NCBI GenBank assembly: GCA_949825045.1
Contig: OX463815.1
Coordinates: 27,767,356-27,831,355 of the forward strand
DNA: 64,000 bases
Reading direction: 5' to 3'
Source of the DNA: Argyresthia goedartella
Taxonomy: Eukaryota; Arthropoda; Insecta; Lepidoptera; Argyresthiidae
Part shown: positions 54,106-64,000 of the stretch, one piece after another
Position numbering within the stretch: the stretch's first letter is position 1
How the letters are laid out: each line of letters starts with the position of its first letter
The notes under the pieces: model-generated
Told to the model about the DNA's origin: nothing
Database searches by the model: none
What the model saw: only the letters and a program-made list of their open reading frames with translations
Translations under genes and position numbers: made by a program

Positions 54106-57100
54106 CAGAAGGACGGCAACCCCTATAGTTGTCGCAGATGTTTCGGGAGTCGATACGCAACCCCTGTCAAGTGACCAGAGGATTCATGATGGGTATTCCA
54201 GCGGTAGCTGATGCCTCTTGGAAACAAATGCAAAATGAGAAATCCGCTGCGAATACCGAGGAATCAAATAGATACCCGATTTGCTTACGCGGGAGTCGGG
54301 GTACAGAGGGGAATAAATCCTACTCGGTACTAGCATTGGAATGCGGCGAATCTGTAATTGTACGGAAGCTGAATAATCCACAACAATAGCCGACATACTA
54401 CGTGTAACAACGTGCTTTACGGGTACCATTCGTTTCAATAACAGATTTACCTTAATTGTTGTCCTGCCCCGGGATCGGATAAGCATACTAAGCTAAATGT
54501 AGCAAATTATGTCCTCTCTCTCTCAAGGAGAATATTTGATATGATATTCCGCTTTATCATAAATGTGTACTGAATCTAATTCGATAAAAACATTGTCCAT
54601 CAAGCGGATTGGCTTGTAATACTTTCAGAGATGAAACGAAGATTTTTTTCCTGTTGCTTTGCAATGAGGCTCTCTCGCGATTTATTTTGTTATGGCTCGT
54701 TATGGCACTTGTATTCGTAGATCTCCTTCGTTTCCCGATATTTCAACAAGCTAATTAGCCGAGGGGGGTGTTTCTTATATTCAATTTGTGTCGCTGAAAC
54801 GTAAGAGGTTGAGAGCTCATTTATATCCATATTTATTAGGCGCCTCATGGATGGAAGTAATGCGCCGAAGGCACCATTACGCGCAACGCGATTAAGGTTA
54901 AAATTTAAATGGAGCCTTGGCTGGCGATATTTTATTTCTAAGGGAGACTGTCACAGACGTCATTTAAATAAATATTTGGTACGAAAACTCCTCGGGGCTT
55001 GAATTTCACTCACCCTTTTTAGACTTTCGTGAAATTCCTCGTATTTTTCAACGATGGTCTTAATGTTAAAAGGGCGCTACGGCGTTTCCTCTAATTTTTC
55101 CCAACTGTGTTATTTTAGGCTCTTCGGATAAGCTTTTTAATGTTTAGATAGGTATATTATTTTAACTCGTGACGCAATTGCTTGCAGCGGCCTCTTTTAG
55201 AGAAGCAGCAGTGCGGTGCTTAGACCTGCGGGTAATGCGAGCCTATACCTCGCCTCGGTAACTTTACGGCTTAATAGAGAAATGGATAGGAGTGGCCGCA
55301 AGGGCGGCAGATAGAGTGGGGAGGGGTGTAAGGGGAGGTAGAGGGTAGTCTAGGTCGAGCGTGCAACATGGGCATTGTTCTCGGGCGGGACGTCGGAAGA
55401 CCTTTGTTCCAGGTCCAGGGCACGGGAGGCGTTACACTTTATCTTATTACACGTGTCGCTGCGACCTAACAAAGCTGCCCGCCACAATTGTTCCACCTTC
55501 TGAATTAATGTTCCCCGCTCTATATGAGACGCAATTTCTTGGCTCCAACTCCTGATATACCCTGTTTATTGTTCTGGCGCTAAAATATAGCGCACTCATG
55601 CCTAGCAATATCCCCTAATCGATAATGCTCACCGCTGAAATATCATTTCATGAACAATATCGAGTAATATCATACATAAAGCCACGGAAATTACGCCAAA
55701 GGTCGGCCTTAATTTAGCTTACACTGCCGTTGTAATCTCGCCTTATCGAATTAATGTCTGCAGATGAGACCGCAACAATTTCCTCAGTATTCCTCACTGG
55801 GCTTGCAACTAAGGAACCTGTATCCGTGTAATGAAAATAATTTACTTCCCTCCATCCGTTTTCGTGATGTACACTACTTTTCGTGCGGGATGCCCACCGA
55901 AGACGGTGTCCCATTTATCAACGGCTTGAAATCTTTCGCCTCGTTTATTTTACCAGTCTGTTATATTGTAATAAATTCTGTTATATTATAATGAGTTTCA
56001 GGATAGGACGGAATTCATATTTGGGGCACGTAGCGCAACTTATCCTTTAATAAATGTTTACTGCTGCAATTTTTGTGGTAAAATAGCCATTCTTCTATTA
56101 AGATATTCTAGATCTTTCTCTTGATCTGGGGTATGTGTTTATTTATGAGGTCTTGTAATCATGATGAATTTCGTACCCTTTCTGGTACTGCTTCATATTT
56201 AAAATGAACATTAATCAAGATGCTGCGCTAAGGCAACAATTGCATGTTGCCATAGTGCAGCACAATCTCTATGCCAGATTAGTTTGCTTAATGAACTACT
56301 AATTCCTAGGTTTGTAATACTCAGGGCACGATCTCTCCCGATGTCGTCTGCCTTGTCTACTGCCTTCAATCCACCTATTTATCCCTGTAGTGTAAACTGG
56401 ATAACATTTCACCACAAACTCGGCGTGTTTCCAACATCGGCCTTGTAGGTGAAGTAATGAAAAACTAAGGTAAGGGATATTTCATTTAGGAGTATTTCGT
56501 TGCAGGAGTGTTGAGGAATAATGATGGCAACATATATTGTGTGTGTGTGTGTGTAGAGAGTATAGGCGAAGGTAAGATGTGAACAGCAGTTGATTGGGTT
56601 TGGCTTTAGATTGGAATATAGTGTGTAGGTGCGCATTTCAGTTCATTTATTTAAGTCGCAGTTCGAGTAGAGCGTAAAGAAGAGCAATGATTCAACCTAG
56701 GTTAAGAAAAGCAAATCCTCCATTATTCTTGCTGTACCAAACTATAAAATGCAAAATCCGTGCAACTGACGCAGAACATTAAAAAAATACATTATATTCT
56801 AGCCAAAGCGATATTTGGAGCACCATAGATACATTTGCATCAAAACTTTGGGGCGCACTAAAATACTTTGAACCGTTTACCTACACCGCGAGTCGTTCAA
56901 AGGGCAAGCTCTTAGCATTTGTTGCATGGCGAAAGGATTGCACTAAGCAAACATTAAAACGCGATTCGCTACCAACATGCGAAACTTGTAGGATCTGTGG
57001 CGCGAAGTTCACAAGTGTACTTACACAGCAGCGTCTGATAAAGCTGTTCAAATACTCGTTCGGCGGCGTGCCATGCCGTTACTCATATTTATACCAATGG

Positions 57101-59170
57101 TGGCGTGGCATTACCGGTCGCAAATGGTGCCAGCTGCTAAATTACCTTTCGCTAAGACCTGGATTGTGGCAGCTGGGCTCTGCGCGACGCGCTGGTGGCC
57201 CGTTAATGAGTCCACGCCATATGTGCTCATAACAACGATATGTGCTGCGCTATTGTTTCAGTTTATCTTCCGAGGAGTGTTCGGTTTATCATTGTTTATT
57301 TTTGTTCGTTTAATTGTGTTTTACAATATTGGGTTTTTATTTTAATGGAAGTGGGCTGTGTAAAGTATTTTCATAATGTGCTGTGAATTTAATGAATCAT
57401 TGGAAGTGTGTGGTTGTTGTGGTTTTTTTTTTGGAATTGCAAGCTGCATTTTTTGTTAAAGTGACGACCACTTTGGTCAACTAGTCAAGTGACTCACAAC
57501 TTAAAGATCCTGGCTTGGCCTGATTTCCAGCGAAGGATGTTAAAGGGAAAAAATCTCAACTCGTTAATGTTTGTGACATTGTTCTTAAGCTCACAGTTTT
57601 CCTACACCCACCTGATTCTCTGCTCTGCTGCTTTTTTTACACACAAAGGACATAAGGTTTATTCCACACACGTCCACATCACATAGGTGGGTGTTCTCTT
57701 GCCACGGCCCGCATGTCCAAGCATCGCTGACCACAGGCACAGCTCCACACTGCTCCTATTTAAATAGCAAACTGTAACATGCAAACCCGGTAGCCATAGC
57801 AACCAACCACCAGTGTCCTTTATTCGCCGCTTTGTCCTTGTAACTACATAATTAGGTGGAATTTTAATATTTAAGCGAGGAATCTGCTTGACAGGAATGC
57901 TGAGAAATAACGATGGAGACATTTTAACTTGGGGGAATTCCGTAAACCGCAGGAAGCGATGCTGTTTATGAAACTTCAGCAAACTCTGAATTACTTACTT
58001 ATTACTTACTCTGAAACAACGTGGAATTTTGAGTCACGGGTGTAGAGTAAATTTTACGATAAGACTATTGTGTTCGAGCACCTCACTTTTTGCACGTTGC
58101 TATTGCTTTTGTAAGCACAACGCTCTGCCGCCGCGCCGCTTCCGCCGGCGGCTTTTCTTATCTAAAATGGCTGAGTCTTAGCGCTGCTGTTCTCCCGAAA
58201 TTCCCCAGATAATAATGTTGTAGCATGAGAAATTTACATATTTGCTTACTCGTTATTTTCTTGGTTATCCGTTTAAAGGATGTAAACTCGATAATCGGTG
58301 TAACTTTTAACAGGGATAACTTTAGTCACCATGCTAGTATAAGTACTTACACCGAACGTCGTAATTTATTACAAATATGTATTTTATATCATTTTAAAGC
58401 ACCGCCTCTTCTTACATAAGTATTTTGAATCAACGAATAAGTAGACTCACACCCCATTGCATAGTTCCCCGCTTTTACCATTCATAAACGCTACAAGCGG
58501 GGTAACATATCACATCAGAATACATATCGCCGTCATGCACACTGTATGTTTAAAACATCGCCGACGAGACGTTGAAATAGTGTAGATTAGCTTCACACCT
58601 TTCATATCAACTGCGGCGATGCATGTAAATAAGGTGCTCATATTTCCCGCTGGTAACACTGTCGGCGGGGCAGGAACGTGTCTTGTTTGCTTGTAGGTTA
58701 CCTGCTTCATACGTTGGCTTCGCTGATTTCATAGGTATGTGTTTGAATTCCTTTTATTATGATGCAACTTGGCTTTTGAAGGAGATGAATGCTACTTTCG
58801 TAGGCTTCAGGCAAAAGGAGTTTGTATCATTTTCAAAAAGCTATTCTGCATTATATGTTATGTATAATGTTACTTCTACGGATAGGATTCCACTAAAAGG
58901 GTGTCCTCATCCTCAATTACCTCGTCCAAAGTAATAATTGTTTTCAGTGGAAACCATCCAGTTATCTTGCTCTATTAATAACGCTACATTATCTTATCCC
59001 TTAGAGTAAAATAATCCCCGGGTTTGTCTGCTTACCCAGATCCAATTTATTATTAGTAGAATGTTGCAAGTTTTGAAAAGGTAAAAAAACGCGCTATATC
59101 CATTTTGCCTTTGTTTGTATTATTTGTTTATTCAATTTTGTTTGCTGAGTTTTTTCAAAGTACATAGTGA
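54106..59170. other. no recognisable gene; few repeats
   Basis: I see no splice-supported exons. A GT microsatellite lies at 56541-56556. Patches with higher GC (55170-55450; 56980-57230) carry no open frame I trust. Confidence 0.5.
56541..56556. repeat. (GT)n microsatellite
   Basis: About eight GT units. Confidence 0.9.
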
Positions 59171-59184
59171 AAATCAGAGATTAA

Positions 59185-59636
59185 ACCGTGGGCCAGACTG
59201 CTACCAACATGCCTTTCTGCAAGGGTAACCTCTGCAAATCGGCGCCTTTTCGGCAGTGTAGACGGCTGTTGCCCGATTTGAACTTCGATGACCTTTGTCC
59301 CAGGCGCGCGCTGCCAACCGAGTTGGGTTGGCGTTGGCCGTATGCCGTTGTCAACAGTGTGGCCGCTGGTTTCCATCCAACGCTACGCAGTTGCACTCCA
59401 GCGCTGGTGACGTCTGCACGCGTACCGCGGCGGCTACTAAAATGGCGTCAAATAACGAATGCGGTGTACTGACAAATCTAATAGTTAGGTATGTACAGAC
59501 ACATCGCTGAAGAAATCGACAAAGGTCATTGAAGTTCAAATCGGGCAACCGCCGTCTACACTGCCGAATGGGCGCCGATCTGCAGAGGTTACCCCTGCAG
59601 AAAGGCTTGTTGGCAGCAGTCTGGCCCACGCTTTAG
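59185..59636. mobile_element. ~450-bp element with ~118-bp inverted repeats
   Basis: Left arm 59185-59303 and right arm 59513-59636 share CGTGGGCCAGACTGCT, GGTAACCTCTGCA, CGGCAGTGTAGACGGC and TTGCCCGATTTGAACTTC. The GC-rich interior is only about 210 bp and lacks a transposase. The tip reads TAAA(C/G)CGTGGGCC. The superfamily is unknown. Confidence 0.85.
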
Positions 59637-59807
59637 GCTCTTCACCGATACATACCTAGTCGCTCAAAGGTTCTGTTACTGGCAAAATTTAACAATTTTT
59701 GTTTCGCTGTTTAGGAAAAGTAAAATTGCATTAAGAATTATTATTATTATTAAAACAATAAAATGTGTGCCATTACAGCAAGCCAAACAACCACAACATT
59801 TAATATT

Positions 59808-60212
59808 GGGTGCTTACCTATGAAATTGGCGAATTTTTCTTACAGATTCAGGAGTCCATAATTCGAGTAATTCAATAGCTAATTCCAGTTTTTTTTTATT
59901 ATTTTAAAATTAATTTCAATATTTTACTACTACTTATTAAATTTTCTTTTAATTTTCAGTTTGATAACTAAAATGTTATCTTCAAAATCAGTGCCTCCTA
60001 AATGTCATCCATTTTCATGATAATATTCGCAATATTTTTTTACAGCTGACACTTTTCAAAAATCATATAAAATTTTCTGTTAGCTAAATGTTGTTTTATA
60101 AAATTAGGATCTGTCATTCCTAAAAAAAATACAAAAATGTTTGTATTTACTGAAAATTGAGTTAACTTCAATTTCTCCATACAAAACGCCAATTTCATAT
60201 GTAAGTACCTAA
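59808..60212. mobile_element. AT-rich MITE
   Basis: The ends GTGCTTACCTATGAAATTGG and its inverted partner CCAATTTCATATGTAAGTAC are about 25 bp. The interior is AT-rich with no coding content. Confidence 0.7.
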
Positions 60213-60610
60213 TTCATTATTCAGCTAGAAAATAAGCGAAAATAAAATAAAAGAAAAATCCTAATAAGTAACTTAGAAAATATTAAATTATAAAAATTCA
60301 CTAACATATTCAATAATAAAATAAATTCAATTTGATAGCAAAATTTAATAAAATTCAATATCTAGAACAGCACAATCATGCATCTCTCTCCCAGAACCTG
60401 CCAAACACATTAAAATGCAAATGATTGAAAATAATAATACATATGTAAAGCAGTCCAATAAAGCTATTTCTCGCGACTTAGTGGACAGTCAATGATGACC
60501 AAGCAGCAATATTTGCTCCATATCGTGTTGATCGCTCACCACACAACACAATATTAAATATGCTCTTAAACTTACAAATCAAGAACAGGTCTGTTTATTT
60601 CACCAACAAA

Positions 60611-60703
60611 AGATACATTGAAGACTCAAGTTCGCATCATAAGATACATTGAAGACTCAAGTTCGCATCATAAGATACATTGAAGACTCAAGTTCGCATC
60701 ACA
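60611..60703 (+). repeat. 31-bp tandem repeat, three copies
   Basis: The unit AGATACATTGAAGACTCAAG plus TTCGCATCATA starts at 60611, 60642 and 60673, with one or two changes in the last copy. It directly precedes the mariner remnant and may lie in its 5' part. Confidence 0.95.
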
Positions 60704-60714
60704 AGAAATAACCG

Positions 60715-61560
60715 GGCGGCACCCTTTTGTTAGAACGCCAGAGCATTTATCAAAGCAGAGAATGCACACATTTTAGAAATTCATGCCCGAAAACAGAAAT
60801 TGATGGATTTACTTAAAGGCTTGGGTAGAAACATTTTGAAAAGATACTGAAACCTCGGCCTAGGAGCTTCCAGGAAAGAAGTTTGCATATTCTCAATGCG
60901 CACTCAAAAACCATGAAAGTGAAAACATCTCGAGTGTTGTTGAAGCTGCACGCGAGAAACAGGCGCCGTGATGTGCTACTTAATGATGAAGAAATTTTCT
61001 ATATCAAAAAAAAGTACAAAAAACAAAATGATAGGCTGTACTCCACAAGGTCTGCGAAAGCCGCTAATACATACCATTCCTCGTGTTCAACGTGGTCATC
61101 GTCCGTCGACAATCATGATTTAGCTAGGAGTCTCGGATTTTGCTGGATTTCTGGATTTTGAGAAAACAATGCCAAATCATACCAAGTTACTGTTTAGATA
61201 CTATCGTTAAAGATCTACCCTGAACGCTATTTCCAAGGTGGTATTGGGTGTTCCAGCATGACTCCGCTCCCACGCACAAGACCAAAACTCTCTTTGACTC
61301 TTTGACCTATTTCAAGCGCCAGAAAATTTACTATGTAAGACATGGAGATTCACCTTCCCATAGCCAAGTCCTTCGTGCATAAAAAAGGATGGCGAATTTT
61401 GGAGTGGAAACCCTGTGTTAAATTTCATAAAAATTTAGAAAGCCAGAAGTCATCATTGTTCTATGCAGTGGCTGATACTGATAAGAAAATGTGTGCAACG
61501 ATCGATGTTTGATCACGGAGACTTAGGCGCTGTATCAAAAATTTCGATAGTATTTTGAAA
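60715..61560 (+). pseudogene. decayed mariner-type transposase
   Basis: In several plus-strand frames I see NDEEIFYIKKKYKKQNDR (before the first catalytic region), a RGHRPSTIMIW-like segment, DFEKTMPNH, a degraded CSSMTPLPRTRPK (counterpart of the Q-x-D-x-A-P motif), and a C-terminal tail. Many stops and frameshifts are present. The layout matches mariner but the copy is old. Confidence 0.5.
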
Positions 61561-61679
61561 TAAATAATATACCAATAAAATCTTGATTTACTAATCACAC
61601 ATTAAAAAATATTTTTTTTTAAATTATATCTAGTAGTTTGCTTTTCTGACGTAATAAACTTGTGATAGTAGTTAAAGTT

Positions 61680-61822
61680 CTATTTTTAATTTGAGACCAG
61701 AAATGTAAACAAACAACTGTCATTTTTTGGAACAAAACCGTTGACTTTGACATTCATATTATATTTTTTGTACTGGAAAATGACAGTTCATTGTTTACAT
61801 TTCTGGCCTCAAATTAAAATTT
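61680..61822. mobile_element. palindromic MITE
   Basis: Arms of about 45 bp share TTTGAGACCAGAAATGTAAAC / GTTTACATTTCTGGCCTCAA and AACTGTCATTTT / AAAATGACAGTT around a loop of about 45 bp. Confidence 0.85.
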
Positions 61823-61829
61823 CTACTTT

Positions 61830-64000
61830 AGTGTTAGTTTAATTCTGTTTGTTTTTCCAATTTGTCAGAAAATCAAAAAAGTGTAAATTTAGACCTCATT
61901 TCAATAATTATTTCTATCTAGCGAAATCCTTCCAATCGCGTTCTGTTATTACAAAATCTAGAAAAAGGTCCCAAAATGATTATATGAGTTTATTTAACTT
62001 TGGACTTCTTTTTAACAGCAGAGAAATAACTTCAAAAAGTGTACATTATGACGATATATCACCTTAAGCCTGACGAAAGAAGGTGCCGTTTTCCGGTTAA
62101 TAGGTTTTGAACTTTATTAAAATGACTTGGCATGGCTCAAAACCGCGATGCCTCATAACTCCTATTTTGCGTAACTTGAGATTTACAAAAGACTCTTTTG
62201 CCTAATGCGTTGCGTTAACTCCAGATCCTACTGTAAAAGGCGCAAAAGATAGTGCTAGGTCTGTTACCTACAAAATCCCGTGAAATATATAAGCAGGCAT
62301 ATGAAAATTTAATCCTTTGGAAAAAAGTAAGAAGAAATTAATAATTTTCGGAAATTATGTTTTTGGTGTAACTTAACTTCTTTCTTAACTTCTGATAGAA
62401 TATGCTATTGTTTCCAATTGTATGTAAATAAACACCATTATTGTTTATAAATTGTTCTAACAACATTTAACTTACTCATTTTCTCATAGAGGATGATACA
62501 AAGTAGAGTGTCCATGTCCACCTCATGCAGGTCTTACAACAATACAAGGTCTCGTTACGCTCTGGATCCAAATACCACTCGCCTGTAAGTAGTTCTTTGT
62601 TTCTCAACTTTACTAGATGTTTTGTGATAGAATACTATGATGATGGTAATTTTTATACAATCGTGAAGAATTTAATCGTGGGCTAGCCCAAAATGAAATA
62701 TTTAATAGCTAAACGAGACCATAACGGTACTGGGGGAGAAATATTTTCAAAGATACTCAGGAGTCAGACAGACCTCCCTGCTATATCCGATTCCCTACAC
62801 ATTGAGCGGGCATCAGCTCGTGTAGTATACGGACTAATAAAAGCAACCCCGGGGTAAATTAAGTAGTTGCCGATAGGTTTTGCTATTAGCCATGGCTCAC
62901 CGTAAACAAAAAAGGCGCCCCGCTGTTTATGCTACAGAATCGTTTTACCTAACTATCAATTCATCCAAGCCGAAATGGACTAACGTTGTTTTATTTACAT
63001 ACAGCTAAAGACCAAATAATTATATGCTGTTCGGCGGCGACTCTGGTACTAATCTTCGAAAGGAAGATTTCACTTCACATGTCGTTAACCTCAGTGAGCA
63101 GTAATATCACCGCTCAGTCACGAGTCTAAACTAAACGCCCGATAGGGAAAAGTTAATCTAGTGTCGTGGGCTTACAAATATTGTTGTTTGGCTGTTGCCT
63201 CCAGGGCCGGAGGCTATAAGTAATCTCAGCACGTTATGCACTCCGTCGGTGGCTTATTGGGAAAGTGGATGGGGTTCTGGCGACTAATCGTTTTTGTAAC
63301 AAGGTTTTCATTCAAATTGTGGCACATAATCATTTAAAAAATTTGGTGTCAAGGCGATTTTATTATGGTCTAGGACTATGCTACCCTATGTAAATATCCT
63401 ATGAGGCGTGCGTGACGCTTGTCGGATCAAGAATGTGCGGTCTTGTGGCATGTTTTTGACGTTGATAGGCATGTGATTGATACATCTTGGTGATCTTTAA
63501 GTTACCCACCATTATTGAGTCACGAGTCACTTTTATCACACCGAATACAACTTACAAAATGTTAACACCAACAAAATTTCCACACCACAACTAGCTTAAA
63601 ATCTCAAAGGAAACATCATGTTTGCATTTTATAATGCAAAGTGTACCTTCAGGTGCCACCTCTTGTAATTCGGACAAGTTTTATAAATTACATTTTCATT
63701 TGAAAAAGGCTTAGCGGAGTAAGTTAGCAGCAATCTTCGAGCAGTTGTCCATTAAAATTCATTCGGAGAGCTGTGCACTCTCCACTGTTTTATTGAAATT
63801 TTAGTTGTCTATTGAAATGATTGCGAAACGAAACTCTAGTACCTTTTAAACCGACTGTCTCGAGGGACCGTTTAGGTCAATTGGCTTAGTTAAAACGTTC
63901 TGTATTCGGATTCCAATTTTTATTCTCGATCGTCGCTTAGTATTCAAATACTTCTTCATTTTGGTTCGGCTAATTCGTTTAAATACATTCCTGGCCCCGC
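61830..64000. other. no confident gene
   Basis: A possible small exon lies at about 62491-62581 (after CTCATAG, before GTAAGT; open frame including SMSTSCRSYNNTRSRYALD). There is no partner exon. The rest is unassigned. Confidence 0.35.

Noticed and set aside
57073..57345. A hydrophobic 90-codon frame as a membrane protein gene
   Set aside because: T-rich DNA gives Phe/Leu/Ile runs by chance; there is no conserved motif or splice support.
59155..59629. Overlapping frames on both strands around 59.2-59.6 kb as genes
   Set aside because: They are explained by the inverted repeats of a ~450-bp TIR element, which give mirrored translations.

Overview
This 64-kb window looks like nuclear DNA of a moth or butterfly. 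The support is a mitochondrial ribosomal protein gene of insect type, split genes with GT-AG introns, and a dense load of repeats whose signatures are familiar from lepidopteran genomes: tRNA-headed SINEs, a Helitron end, MITEs, a dispersed family with GTACGGAACCCT-type ends, and CR1-like LINEs. Nothing bacterial is present: no operons, no CRISPR array, no bacterial ribosome binding sites.

Only two host genes are well supported. A six-exon plus-strand gene runs from 560 to about 15802, with an in-phase open continuation to 16246. It encodes a nuclear-looking helical protein that I do not recognise. It faces mRpL47 (uL29m), minus strand, 16456-17211, tail to tail with about 210 bp between the coding ends. 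The introns of the first gene are packed with insertions: SINEs, MITEs, a Helitron-like element, a 26-copy 48-bp minisatellite whose last copy supplies a splice acceptor, and a 5.7-kb terminal-inverted-repeat element enclosing wreckage of an errantivirus-like LTR retroelement.

From 18.7 to 50.9 kb the window is almost wholly transposon-derived. In order it holds: a complete, apparently intact Mutator-like (Phantom-type) element with FLYWCH and MULE domains, ~330-bp inverted repeats and an 8-bp target duplication (18767-22987); an I-clade LINE remnant; a 5'-truncated CR1; a piggyBac element with exact TTAA ends (28291-30539) whose transposase has lost two catalytic aspartates but keeps a long frame; two more LINE remnants; a TIR element rich in CCGAAATTTCGG; a palindromic repeat that recurs inverted on both sides of a CR1 LINE (36.9-40.7 kb); a gag-like fragment; a MITE; a fold-back mariner derivative; and a member of the GTACGGAACCCT family carrying a near-perfect 213-bp tandem duplication.

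From about 51.2 to 64 kb repeats thin out. I see a SINE, several MITEs and a decayed mariner, but no convincing gene; this may be intergenic or a long intron of a gene outside the window.

The features most worth following up are the intact Phantom-type element with its motif-array inverted repeats, the minisatellite that multiplies a 3' splice site, the single in-frame UAA inside the six-exon gene, the inverted SINE pair bracketing exons 2-4, and a recurring class of short, near-perfect snap-back palindromes, one of which (in an integrase remnant) preserves the footprint of a template-switch event.
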